In this document: positions 11,238 to 22,664 of the stretch, one piece after another
Layout of the letters: the number at the start of each line of letters is the position of its first letter
Position numbering within the stretch: position 1 is the first letter of the stretch
NCBI RefSeq assembly: GCF_010093535.1
Contig: NW_022985169.1
Location: 62,001-126,000 of the forward strand
DNA: 64,000 nucleotides
From: Lindgomyces ingoldianus
Lineage: Eukaryota; Ascomycota; Dothideomycetes; Pleosporales; Lindgomycetaceae
Direction of reading: 5' to 3'
Notes under the pieces: generated by a model
What the model was told of the DNA's origin: nothing
Database searches by the model: none
What the model saw: only the letters and a program-made list of their open reading frames with translations
Program-made: the position numbers and the translations under genes

Positions 11238-14053
11238 TACGTAGGAGCCAGCTCCCATTACAGACTGTAATACGTCTTAGAGAGACAATATTTCCTAGTA
11301 ATATAAGGTCTTATTAGACAGCTATAAGGACGCGTTAGAAAGGTGTTTAAAGTTATGTTTTTAGAGTAATAATTAAGTAAAAACTCTGTAGTTTGTATAA
11401 TAATTAAAAAGCTAGCAGAGAAGGGGATTAAGGCGTAGGATCCTATAATTTTAGTTAAGAATTATAATTACTTATAAACTTACTTATTATAAGCTAGATG
11501 TCCTAGTTCCTCTAGTGTAGCAGGTGTACAGCCTTATTCTAAGAATTCTTTTAAGCTAGCTTTTTTTACTAAACTAGAGTTACTTATTACGCTAGTTCTT
11601 ATTAACTTGCCTAATTAAGGTCTTTATTATTAGAGTCTTTAGTCTTTTTTTATAATAGCACACTATCTAATAGTCTTTTAGCTTTTATAAAAAAGTACCT
11701 AAACAACCTTACTTTTAATAATAAAGTATTATTTACTATTAAGTAGAACAATGTTTAGATAAAAAATAAAAAGTTAAGGCTAAAAAAGCTTAAATACTAA
11801 GTAAAGCATAAAAGCTAATTATATAGTAATTATTAGTTATTCTAGATATAGCTTTATAAAGCTAATTTAGTGTATAATAATAAAAGAAACGCCTTTAGGA
11901 TAAAGTTGTAGCTCTACAGAAGGTGCTACACTAAGGGTAATTATAAAGAAGTAAAAAAAGTTAACAGTTATACTTATATTATCTACTACCTTAAAAAGGA
12001 GCACTAAATAAATGTTAGTAAAGGAAGTAAAGGCGCTCTTTTACTTAACAGGCTAAGAATCCCCTTAAGTTTATTTAAAGCAGCTTATAAAGTTATAAGC
12101 TTGTTATATATTATCTTTTATAGTGTTTAGTAAAAAGAAGCTTTATAAGTAGTAGTTATTAACTAAGTAATACTTTATAATATTTTTTTTTATATAGCAT
12201 TATTAGTAAAACTTTAGAGCATTATTACTTAAAATAAAGCTAATCTTCTTGCTACCTTCTTAGCGTCTAACACTACATATTTGTCCTACATGTAGCAGAG
12301 ATATACGCAGCAGAAGCAGGAGATTTAAATAATGCTAAAAATAGCTTAAAGTAAAATTATGTTAAGTGTTAATATATAAACTTCTTTAAACTACCTCTCC
12401 TTTCTAAGTGTAGTATTACACTTTATTAGTAGGTGTACTTTAGCTTATTAGTTTAGTGTTTTAGTATTTCTTATTAAACTAAACACTAACTAATAATACT
12501 ATGTAGATGTTAACTACTAATACTACAACATCTTAATTAGCTTCTATAACTTATACAGCAACTATACTAGAGCAAATTAAGCGCTAAAGATTATTAAAGT
12601 TATTAATAACTTTAAAATTATGTTAAAATTTTATTATTTAGTAGCTAATAATATATTAAATAATAATAATAAGACTATTTTTGCCCTTACCTAACATCTT
12701 AATATGCCCCTTACCTTTAAGCACTGTATATGCTGCGCTGGCTATATAATCTAGCTAGTAGTAAAAGCAGTTATTTATAGTAAAGAGATAAGCACTTTTA
12801 AAGTAAAGCTTACTTAAGTAGCTCTTTAAAAACAATTTAACCTCTATTACTGCTATAAAGTTATTAAAAAACTTTATAATTTTATAAACATAGTGCTAGC
12901 ATTATATAAATAATAAAAGGCCTTTATAACTTTTTAGGCTGCTTTTAACAATAACAACTCTCTCTAGAGCTTTAGGACGCTTAATCTTATACAAGACAGC
13001 AGTGTACGCTAGCACAGCGTTTATCTTATGCTCCTCTGCTGTTTTAAGCTTAAGGACACTATTACTAAGTTTATACATAAGTAAAGAAGCACTAATAATA
13101 ACTTTATAAACTTTACTATCTTTAGTAACTCTACTTTTACTAAGGTTATTACTAAAAATAAATAAAAAAAGGTTAATTACTTTTATAAGTTTTTTAAAGT
13201 CTTTTACTTTATAATAAAACACTTTAAGGGTAACAGCTTTTATAGCTCTTTCTAGATGTCTATTATTAACCTACAACACCTCTATACTAAGCTCCTATGT
13301 ATAGGCAATAAACTTAAAGGTAAGAGTAATAATTACTACCTTAAATCTAGTGTAGCATTTAGTATAAAAAAGTTGCTTACATACTAGAAAAAGTTTATTA
13401 TTAAGCTACCTATATTTTATTACTATATAGTAATAATCTTAAACTCTTAACTTTATCTTATTTAGTTTAAGGACTATTAAAGAAAGCACTTTATATAGCA
13501 TAAAAAAGCTAAAGCTTTAATAAAGGCTATTTTTTAAAAGTATATTAATGCAAAGGCTAAGGCTAAGGCTAATAATAATAATGTTACTTAAAAGCCTACA
13601 CAACACAAGTTACCTAGTAGCAACTATTATAATAAGAGCTTTAAAAAAACTTTTTTTATTAACATAAGCCTCCTTACTAGCAGCTGCTTATATAAAAAGT
13701 AGTAGAAAACAACAGAGTTGCAGTAGTACTATAACAGCTACTATAAAGATGTTACTATAGCTAATAATAACAGCCTTTTATTTACTAACTCTTTTACTTA
13801 GTAGAAATAAGTTAGACAACTTTTTTACTTTATACTATATAAAATTACTTTTAACTTCTTATCTATCTTTTTTATAAGCTGTAATTATAAGAGGTTCTTT
13901 TTTAAAAGTAGAAGAATTATTACTTATAATAAAAATAAGCTTTTTAGCTTAATAATTAAGGCTTTTTAACTGCAGAAAAACTAGCTCTAGCAGAGTTATA
14001 TTTACAGTAAAATAAGGGACTTAGTAGACTGTATATGCTATAACATCTTATAA

Positions 14054-14088
14054 GCTGTTAAAACGTAGGAGGATTGTAAGCTGTAACA
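14054..14088 (+). repeat. right subterminal direct repeat of the hAT element
   Basis: This is the second, more RIP-mutated copy of the block at 11204-11237. The AAACGTAGGAGGA core is kept. Confidence 0.6.
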
Positions 14089-14180
14089 GTTACGCCCTGT
14101 AAGTGGATTTAAATTCTCCCTTTACATTAAAACGTACTAACAAACTAAGAAGTTACAGCCTAAAAAACAGCGAGTTGAAA

Positions 14181-14214
14181 CGTATTACGTACGGTTGGGA
14201 ACGCTGGGTAGTAC
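14181..14214 (-). repeat. right TIR and TSD of the hAT element
   Basis: Bases 14181-14206 are the right inverted repeat. GGTAGTAC at 14207-14214 repeats the left target sequence exactly. Confidence 0.92.
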
Positions 14215-16354
14215 CAAGTACCCCGAGCAAAACGTAAGCGACGACAGGCACTACGAACAACCGCTTCTCCTCAATCATATAGATGCCAGTTTCATTGAGA
14301 GGGGTGTTGCGGTCTTTGAACGAGTAGATACTAGCGAAGACCGCGTACACGGTTTCGAATAGGATCTGCGTCGAGTTGACGAGAGCTTCCGGCCGCATCG
14401 GCTCGTCCGGACTGGCCTGTTGCGCCATGCGGTAAACATACTTGACGAATTCATTCCCATCAATTGTCTCCCCTCCGTCGAAATATCTCAGATTGTGTAC
14501 CTCCTTCTCTAGGAAATTCCTCAAAGGGTAAATCTGGAGCCAGTCCAGTTCCGCCCGGTTCTCGCGGTCTTCTTCAAAACTCAGCGAGCTGTAACCCATT
14601 CCAGGTCCCGAACTTGCTACTAACTCTCCAGAGCTGACAAAGTAAGAAGTTTTGCACGACAGCAAAGAAAGGGTTTGTATGGTTTGCGAGGCTTTGTCGT
14701 AGCGTGCGGCCAAAACGCTCAAGCGGGTCAAGGCTGCCGTGCTACAAGTCGGCGTATACCAAGACGTCATGAAAATATCCGGGCTCCATGGGTTCGTTCG
14801 AATGTTGATTGCGTTTGATATAGCGCACATGCGGTCGATAGCACTGACCTGAATTGAGATTGTTGAGCTGCCCAGTCTTTGGGTTTTTTTCTCATACTCC
14901 GACTCGGGGATTTCTATGCAGTCACCATTGACGCCATAGGCTGCAATTTTAAGGCGAATGTTGCTAATTCCTAAATCGACTCGTGGGGTAAACTGTGGGA
15001 AGGCAAAGGTCCCGTCAGTGCGTGGTGGTAAGCTCAGATTATGCAGATGTAAACCTGCAGCAGTATCTAGTGCCATTCGGACGCTTGGCTCGTTCCTAAA
15101 GGCCGGAATCTGTGGTTCGATAGTCCCATTGTAATACGTGTCAATCGATAGTGGGAAGGTTGAGTTTGATAGCGAAGAATCCATCCTAAAGAGGAACGAC
15201 GTCAGTGGTACTATGCCGAACGACAGCACCAGCGAAGAAAGCATGCAAGCCGACGGCAGAAAGTGCTTATTCCGGAAGGCAATTATCCACCTATATAATA
15301 TAGGCTCCATCTTATAATCAAGCAATATTGTTCGTCTTGGGGACCTTCCACCCTGCTTCAAAAGATCCACATACGGCTGCCGATCAGCGAACGCCATCAC
15401 GCTAGCATCCCACATCGTCCGGTAAATAGTCATAATAAAAGCCGGAATCGCAGTATAGAAAATGCCTTGTTCCCAGATAGCTTTCCGCAGTTCCGGGTTA
15501 CGCTGGAGGAAGCCGGGAGGTTGGCTTTCTCTGGCGAAGCCGGAGTCTCGACGGGAGATAACAGTCAGGGTGGAGATTGTGATGATGAAGAAGATGACAA
15601 TGAGAAGGAGGAGGGCCATGTACAGCCAGTGGATCTTCCATGAACGCCATTCCTTGAAGTCTTTGTTGCGCGGGACAATGATAGATTGGTTGGTAGTTGG
15701 CGATGATAAAGGATTTGGTCCAATCCCATTTCGATGACTTTGAGTCCCATCCAGAGTGTTTAGAGTTGTTGGTACGTGGGAAGATAATGTTTGTGTGTTC
15801 CCCGGGCTGGAGTTTCCGTCAGCGCATCCGCTTTGAATGGTGGCTGGAATCGCATGGTTATTCGACGCGAGGTCTTGGAGTAATGGTATGCTGCTACTGG
15901 CGGACGTTTGTGACGATGGGCCAAATGAGCTGGCGGCCGAGACTTGCCGCAAAAGTGGTACAGCAAGAGTACCATCTAGCGGTGCAGTTTGCGTTCTCGA
16001 TATAGGACCTGGCATGTTGGGGTTCATCGTCTCGATATAGAGTTTAGTCGAAAGAGTAGAATCTTATCTCACTGAAAAAGCCGAAGGGTTTCAGGTTGCC
16101 ACGACCTCAGAAAAACGCCGAGGGACCTGAAATGTCTGCTAATATGCTATCAACACGCAAGTGGTGGTATAGACGCCCTCAAGGACGCCAAAGGCGTTTT
16201 CCGTCCATAGGAACTTGCTGCAAGCGATAGTGGCGTTGTAATTAACGAGGCTGTGTCAAAAGAAAAATAGGAAGACTTCTCCACTGTCCACGTACCCCTC
16301 TTCGCCTTCTCGACCCTTTCTCTCTGAAATCCAGACAGTCGAATCTAGCTCAGT

Positions 16355-17314
16355 ATGATTCGAGTTATTCACTTGTTAGTCCTTGGGGCACTTTGGCAGG
16401 TCGCGAACTCAGGCATTGTGCCACCAGCTGAGTTTTGCCTACCGTCGTCGCATCTGAAAGAACTCTCCGGGTGCATAGCTATGACGGACAAAGAAGACGA
16501 ATGCAGCGCGAAGAAAACTGAAAATGAGAAACTAGACTGCTACTGTACTCAGGAGATGCTTTCATCGATCTTCGCGTAAGTCAACATCTTAGTATCACAA
16601 GGCTGGAGAATGCCTATACCCCCTCATCCAATACCTTCTGCCCTTTGTTAATTTTCTCAGGTGTCAAGACGATGTACGGCGGTGCCTCGAATCTCATATG
16701 TTCGACTCCCAATTCGACTACCGCGTCGAACACTGGCATGAAACATGCGACTCACGTGTCGCCACTTCCTTCACTACACCCCCTGTGACCTCCCTGACCG
16801 CAACCTATGATTTTAATGCTTGCCAAAGGCTACATCAGAGCTGCGTCAGCGGCGACTACGAAACAAACAAATGTTCGCAGACATACCTGCCTATGTCGAG
16901 CATGTCCTACGTTTCTTGCATATGCCAGCCCCCAATCTACTCGCTTGTCTCAGAGTGTCAGTACAATGGGAATATATCGTGTAAGCGAACAACGGCGGCG
17001 GAGTCGAATATTTTAGGATACTCAGTATGCTCGTATTTCTGGAGTGGCTCGGTAGGTTTTAATCTATACTAAAATGGGAAGATTTGAGCTGATGGTTGGC
17101 TAAGGAGACGCTCTCTTCGATTGATCTCACTTCGATGCTGAGTGATATGGGGAATGCTGCAGCAACAAGCAGCGAGCTGACGTTGTATAAGCCAGCTACT
17201 CACGCTGCTTCGGTTGCTGCAGTCATCCGAAGCACAGCTCCCTCAACAGCAGTTCAGCCTAAGCAGACGCTCTACAATGATTTTGTGGCAAATGAAAACG
17301 CGGAGTTGAGATAG
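16355..17314 (+). CDS. secreted cysteine-rich protein, three exons
   Basis: Exons 16355-16575, 16661-17051 and 17105-17314 give 273 aa. Intron 1 has GTAAGT and TTTTCTCAG borders and joins in frame. Intron 2 begins GTAGGT and ends at AAG or, three bases later, GAG; both keep the frame. The first 19-20 residues form a signal peptide (hydrophobic VIHLLVLGALW core). About 18 cysteines are spread over residues 25-210, several in CYC or CIC-like close pairs, suggesting a disulfide-rich extracellular fold. The last exon is Ala/Ser/Thr-rich and has no cysteines. The pattern does not fit CFEM, hydrophobin or another family I can name, so I call it an uncharacterised extracellular protein. The neighbouring gene is the broken DUF3433 gene, transcribed divergently. 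Confidence 0.75.
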
Positions 17315-18527
17315 GTAACTAGACGTGGTCATTCTGAGCTCGAACGAAACACTTGATCTGAGAGCTTAGAGAGGTTTCGCACGTGGGTGTCACTTCATTA
17401 AGAATTATCGGAGAGTAAATGCAAGTGAGGGCAAGACAGATAAACATGGCATTCTTTGGGCCGCGTCTGTATTCACCAACATGTTTATCTGCATCGTATT
17501 CCTTCCTCATCTAGAACCCCTTATGAAGCGTCATTGAGCTAGTACAATTTCGATTCCTACACGCCCTTAACGCTCAGGGACAGGGTGTGATGACCTCTCG
17601 TTCCAAGGTACTTTGGTGTCTGTTGCCTTGCAGGAGGCATGAGTTATCAGGGAAGTCGTGTATTGTGCAACGAGGGTCCGAGGAGCGATGTAATATCGAT
17701 TGCATGCCCCGACAGATAACACATGTTTCTTCAATACATTCCCATCTCAAAGTTCGTGATTGCTAATATCCTCCTTCCTATGTTTGTTAGGTTCTATGTC
17801 GGCTACAAGTTCTGGCATAAGACGAAGGTTGTGCGAGTCGAGGAGGTGGAAATTTGGACAACCCGTTTTGAAGAAATTTGAAAGAGTAGGAAAGACGAGG
17901 AAGGACCAAGGAAGTCCGCCTAACATTTGTAATTCAACTTTCATATGTACCTTTCTGTTCACCGAACACTGCACGGTATGGGATATTGTATTTCAGATCA
18001 CACGAGCGAGCGAAAGTTCCTCGCGCTATCTGTCCGTGCCATGAATTGGCTCAGAAGTGGTAAAAGGTTAACTTCCCACCAAGCACAGCAGAAGAAAATA
18101 CGGATCCATATATGCGGATAAAGACACGTGTAGCTGGTACCGCATAGTGATTCGTTGCACGTACCTCCAGATCCAGGCGCCGCGCTAATTCTTCGTTAGG
18201 ACTAGCTCATATGGTTCAGAATCACGTGAGCCAATGCCACATGCAACAGACAAGGAGCATTTGATCGCAACATGTGGCGTCTACGCTAACGGCATACGTC
18301 TAGTACATGTCACCACTGCAACCGCATGCAAGTAGGGCCTGAATCTTCAGTTGTTCGACCTTCAAGAAGCTATAGAGCAGCACCGCGGAGGTAATAGGCT
18401 CGACCCAGGGTAACTACCTCTATTACCGGAAGACTCCTTGTTCGAGTGCGGCCAAACCTTCAGCCTGCGCGAGCGTCCAGCAGACGTTCAAGACAGCAAA
18501 CAACACAGGCTCAACACTAGACCCAAA
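17315..18527. other. intergenic region, nothing recognised
   Basis: Composition is normal. Small open frames at 17319-17510 and 17747-18044 overlap on both strands and show no motif. I see no tRNA or repeat. Confidence 0.4.
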
Positions 18528-18735
18528 ATGCTGACGACCTACGCCGACTCACCTCCCGCGCCGGTGTGTGACCCTGCTGGGCTACAGTACCAAATGGAGA
18601 AGTAGCTCGGTCGTGGAGGTTTCGCAATTTGCCGGCAAGCACAGTAAGTCAACGCTGCCCACGGATCCCGAAAGACTGTCGCAATGAAGATCGTAAAGTC
18701 CAAAATAGGGATTAAGGATGTGGCACTGAAAGTAT
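18528..18735 (+). pseudogene. truncated serine/threonine kinase fragment (Polo-like N-lobe)
   Basis: Starting at an ATG at 18528, one frame reads through the N-terminal lobe of a protein kinase: a glycine loop (LGRGGFAIC, about 18606-18632) and then a VAMKIVKSK motif (about 18678-18704) carrying the ATP-binding lysine. The GGFAIC and KIVKSK wording is closest to Polo-like kinases. The frame is cut by TAG at 18603 and TAA at 18645. Both can be explained by C-to-T changes of CAG and CAA. Homology stops near 18735, so the catalytic lobe is absent. This is a relic, either a decayed duplicate or a captured fragment. Confidence 0.6.
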
Positions 18736-18871
18736 CAGCGCTGAATATGTCTCATTGTGTGTAGCACTAGTAGCCTCTGAGGATAACTGGTGCCCAGGAC
18801 AAATATAGCCTTAGGATAAATAGCGGCGGCTCACTGCGATAGCTGAGTACACAGGAGGCCACTCGAACTAG

Positions 18872-18997
18872 TGGCTAACCTTCTTTTTAACTAACCTCCC
18901 TTTTTGGCTGGCCTCCTGCTCGACTGGCCTCGCTCAACGTTTGACGTCTTAATTTGACTGGCCTCTCTTTTTGACTGGGCTCTCAGTGCGGCTGGCC
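18872..18997 (+). repeat. degenerate GACTGGCCTC-type repeats
   Basis: The motif (G/A)(C/A)TGGCCTC or its variant CTAACCTCC recurs about seven times, often followed by a pyrimidine run CTTTTTG, with irregular spacing of roughly 15-30 bp. It looks like an eroded minisatellite. Confidence 0.5.
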
Positions 18998-21249
18998 ATA
19001 AGCTTGAAAATAGGGCCGTGAACAAGGCCATGATGCAAGAAGCAGGGCCAAGGTCCGGATGTGGGCCCCCTGGAACAGCTCAGGATAGGGAGGGTTAGGC
19101 GATTTATAATCTATGTTTTTGGAATTTATTGCAGGACGTTGCTGTCACTACTGTAATGCGGGCAATTCGCTCGCAAGATTACTAGTAGCATAGTGTTGTT
19201 AGTAGTAGAGGATTGCCCGCAGCGGGGGTTACTCATTTGTATAAGTGTGACTAGCACAAGAGGAAAAATCTGTCGTGCTGGCCAAACTAGTACGGATCAG
19301 GGGTCCAGGGCCTGTTATGTGATCATCCCCACATACCGGGTTAGAGATCAAAGCGTTAATCTTACATGTAATCTACCCACAAGCCAACGTTGCTAAATTG
19401 ACTAAATGTATATAATCTATCTGGATACTGCTTTATAAGAGCACTACTTGTGGGAAATTTTACTCTAAATGACTTCCTCGACAAAAGAATATTAGATCAC
19501 CAGCCCGCGATGATGGTATAGAGAGACGTAGCAAACGGTCGACCACATCCGCTGTAGGATCCGTAAGGACCTTCGCTAGCAGGTGCTCGGCAACCTTCCT
19601 AAACAACCTAACCTTCGGGCCATCCACATAGCTAGCTACTGGAGCCATCAGATTTGTAGAGTAGATACAAATCTTAGGCAAGTGAGGATCAGCGACGTGT
19701 AACGTTCCCGCAAGGCGTCTGCTATCTATCAACCCTGCCAGCCAGGGATAGCTGCTGAGATCGCGGCTGAAACGGCGCAGGATACAATCAATCAGTCAAT
19801 ATCTTATGAGACTGTACCGTGCACCGCATGCGTATGTCGTTGCTTGTGCATCTTGTCGTCTAGATCTTTGGCGTTTTATCGCGTTTGATTCGAAGGCTGT
19901 CATTTCTTCCGAGAAGATCTTTGTCAATTTCTGAAATTCGGGCGATTAGGCCGCCGAGATCCCAGGAACCGTCGGAAATCTCTCCTATTCCATACCCATC
20001 ATTACTATCGCAATAGGTCTAGAGCTTGTTGTAGAAGAAAAATTTGGATGGAGCGATCAGGTCTTGCAAAGTCCACTCTCTGCGGAACTACCTGCAAGGA
20101 CCAAGTCCAGTCTTATCTAGATCACGCAAGTATGCAAACCAGACTCATGGTTGCGCATACCATTGATAAATGGAGTTGGTCGCTTCCGTATGCTCTGGGA
20201 TGTCCATTTGTTGATGCTGTCGATCCGAATACATCCGATATTGAGTTCCCAGGCAGCATCGCGAGCCTTCTTAACCTTCTCCCGGCCGCCTGCGTGGCTT
20301 CGTTGATTTCCCTAGAGTCGCGCCTACGAGTCCTGGTATGTCGCATCTTCTTGGTTGCCGTTTGCGTCTCGTTGCTAAGTGTGTGAAGAAATAGCATACC
20401 TAGGAACCTTATGGTAATCATGGAACACTTCAAATTTACATTCCCCACAATGAATAAGCCACATCATGATTGTGGCAAGCGGGGCGTTTTCTACCCTGGG
20501 TCTGCAAAGTTACTCTTCAGTGTCAAGATCGATCCTTCTAGCGCATGTCCCGATGTCTCTTCTCTAGCTCATTAGACGCAAGCGGTTGCTACTTTTCCTC
20601 AAAGAAACTAAAGTGAAAGGTTATTATAAATCTGATGGCTTTACGATGGGCTGCAATGGCAGACTTTGCTAATGACAACTGGTTCCCTCTCTGATCAGTT
20701 GCAACAACGATATCACGGGCTTGGAGTGTCTGAGTATAAGGTCATAGAAAGTCCAACCCCATTTATGATATTGTGCATCCATTGGAACGCTTGTCCCATG
20801 TCACTTGCAGGAAGTTTCTCGGTGAAGAAACAGCTCCTAAAAAGTCTGGAAGGCATCTGGTCAGTGGTATGCTGATGGAGACCGTTTGCGCCGCCCAATG
20901 ACAAGCAGACTTGGGTTGCACAGCCTGCACAGCCTGCCCAGCTTGCATGTGAAGTGAGCAACAAGGCTCTCAAGGCCTTTTATCTCGGCGAAATCCGATT
21001 CCTGCCCGGCTGCAGCATTAGAAGGCTCAATTTTACGCCTTGAACAACTGTAACCTTGCAGGGGGCATGAGTTATGGGAGAGGTTGTGTATTGTGTGAAG
21101 TCAAGCCCAAGGTCGGTAAGGCATTTCATTCCGAAATACATGCCTTCGCTTCCACGCTTGTGGGAGCGGAGCTCGGCCAAGCTGGCCGACTCTCCTGCAT
21201 CGAGCCTTATCGTCCAAGACTAGATTTTCTGCCCTCTACAACCCTTAAT
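18998..21249. other. intergenic region, nothing recognised
   Basis: Open frames such as 19460-19732, 20048-20386, 20122-20448 and 21040-21693 are unsupported by motifs. The last is antisense to the DUF924 gene. A short GC-rich repeat (CACAGCCTGCACAGCCTGCC) lies at about 20918-20940. No RNA gene is seen. Confidence 0.4.
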
Positions 21250-22158
21250 TTAACCCCCAAGAGGAGTCCATTGACCCTCCTTAACATCCTTCATAATTTT
21301 GTTCGCCGCCTCTTTATCAGAAAGCTCGCCAAAGTGCTGCGTCTTCTCCAGGAATTTCTTCTCCTCCTCCGTACTCTCCCGCCCCACCGCTGCATTCCGA
21401 TATGGATAGCGTCCAAATACACGAATAATAGGCGGATGCGCATCCATGATCCAGCAATACCAAAAGACGTGATCCTTAACTTCATCACTATCTGCTCCCC
21501 CAGTTCCCGCGATCCTCGCGAAAGCAAGTGTGTCTCGCGAATCACGCAAGTGTGGATCCTTGGCGTGGTACTGGTCCGTAGCGTTGTAGTGGTCCGCGGT
21601 TTCGCGGCGGAGCTCGCGGGCCATGGAAGACTGGATATCTTGGCACTCCATGTTTTCTGCATGAGCAAACGGCGCGGCAATGAAGATGCGTAGCGCGGTC
21701 CAATGCTCAAAGGTGTACCCGCTTCGAGTTATCCAGCGATCTTTCGTCTCAATCCCTTGGTCGCGAGGAAGCATGTGGAGTTGTCTGGCAAATTTTAATG
21801 CTAAATGGTCGAAATAGTCGTTGCGCCATCTCTCATCAAGCCCTTCGCAAACCAGCCTCGGCGCCTGGTCGAGTAGCAGCATTATACCTAGAGCCTGTTC
21901 AGGGAAGTCATCGCTGGACGGGTCGGGGAGAAATGACATCATGTCCGGCACGCTGTTAAGGCCTAATTTGCTAATAGCAACGAGAGCATCCCAACATTCT
22001 AGCCGCCAGGTTGATTCATCGGGTTTTTCTGCCCAGACTTGGCCATTCAGTTGTACGTCCTTGGGCCATGGTATTCCCAATTTGAAAATTGACAACAGCC
22101 GTTCAGGCGTTAGCAAAGACCTCAAGCCAGAAGTTGTTGGAGGGATCCCGGTACTCAT
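21250..22158 (-). CDS. DUF924 family protein
   Basis: This is a single-exon gene of 302 aa. I chose the ATG at 22158 (MSTG, with A at -3) over 22215, whose extra 19 residues look like 5' UTR. DUF924 hallmarks are present: the LLLDQAPR motif followed by a W-x-N-x-Y-FD stretch, a W-T-A-L-R helix, and near the end VFGRYPYRNAAVGRESTEEE followed by FL. The family is all-helical, TPR-like and found in bacteria and fungi, with no established biochemical role. No signal peptide or membrane segment is visible, so a cytosolic location is likely. It is divergent from the small gene at 22665. Confidence 0.85.
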   Translation of the reverse strand: MSTGIPPTTSGLRSLLTPERLLSIFKLGIPWPKDVQLNGQVWAEKPDESTWRLECWDALVAISKLGLNSVPDMMSFLPDPSSDDFPEQALGIMLLLDQAPRLVCEGLDERWRNDYFDHLALKFARQLHMLPRDQGIETKDRWITRSGYTFEHWTALRIFIAAPFAHAENMECQDIQSSMARELRRETADHYNATDQYHAKDPHLRDSRDTLAFARIAGTGGADSDEVKDHVFWYCWIMDAHPPIIRVFGRYPYRNAAVGRESTEEEKKFLEKTQHFGELSDKEAANKIMKDVKEGQWTPLGG

Positions 22159-22548
22159 TGTCGGTGTGAAGCGGACCCAAATTAATATTGTGTCCAATCC
22201 TTGGAGCAATATCATGGGCTTCCACGCGGTTGCGCTGAATGTCCTGAAGTGCCTCTAATCGAATGTAGACTAGTGCCGGACTCCTTGCCGGTTGACCCGC
22301 ACTTCTCTTGGCATCACCATTTCCGAACTACATTGTGCGTCACCACACGCCAATGCCTTGAACGTCTTTTTCGGGCTTGACCTCCAAGAAACGAACGGTA
22401 TCTTCGAGAATCTTCGGGTGACAGTCCATGCGAGTGTTGGCTACGTCGGGCAAAGTCGGAAAATCGAGTTGCGATAATTTGTGCAAGCGCCACACTTGCA
22501 GCGCCACATGTTAGCAATGACGCAGCCCCGCCACCAAGGTAGCCAACA

Positions 22549-22556
22549 TATATAAG
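22549..22556 (+). promoter_or_regulatory. TATA box upstream of the 71-aa gene
   Basis: TATATAAG lies about 110 bp upstream of the ATG at 22665, in a good position for a fungal TATA element. The 506 bp between the divergent start codons hold both promoters. Confidence 0.5.
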
Positions 22557-22664
22557 ACTAGGCAGGGGCGCTTCGGAACTGAGAACACAACACAAGTTAA
22601 GCAATTGTTTTCTATTTGGACAATTTGTACCTCTACGCACCACGCACTCCGAACACTCTCAAAC

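Larger units (their letters stand above)
11144..14206 (+). mobile_element. hAT-superfamily DNA transposon, RIP-degraded
   Basis: This 3,063-bp element has 26-bp terminal inverted repeats beginning CAGCGTTCCCAACC, with one mismatch, and an 8-bp target duplication, GGTAGTAC. Both are hallmarks of hAT elements. The interior is very AT-rich and full of stops. On the + strand a decayed BED-type zinc finger ending in a leucine/lysine H-x-K-K-E-H-like motif can still be read at about 11900-12010. The hATC dimerisation region (LSI, R-x-F, R-x-IT, N-x-L, II-x-A and a final WL, in order) can be read in one frame at about 13841-13985. The transposase therefore pointed along the + strand, opposite to the host gene. 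It cannot be active now. Confidence 0.9.
10842..16027 (-). pseudogene. DUF3433-type membrane protein gene split by a hAT insertion
   Basis: The coding sequence runs from 16027 down to 14207 and resumes at 11135 down to a stop at 10842. Between the parts lies a transposon and one copy of its 8-bp target duplication. Taking these out leaves one unbroken frame of 704 codons plus stop, so the gene was intact when the element landed. The N-terminus is Ser/Thr/Pro-rich. A strong transmembrane segment follows (WLYMALLLLIVIFF), then QPYVDLLKQGG and LLDYKMEPILYRW, typical of the fungal DUF3433 family of multi-pass proteins of unknown function. More hydrophobic segments follow, including one directly before the insertion site. 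With the insertion, translation adds about 18 foreign residues and stops at 14153, losing the last 97 residues. Confidence 0.85.

Noticed and set aside
12902..13222. 106-codon minus-strand frame in the hAT interior
   Set aside because: It is antisense to the transposase relic in AT-rich, RIP-mutated DNA, and its Lys/Ile/Leu-rich composition is what such DNA gives by chance.
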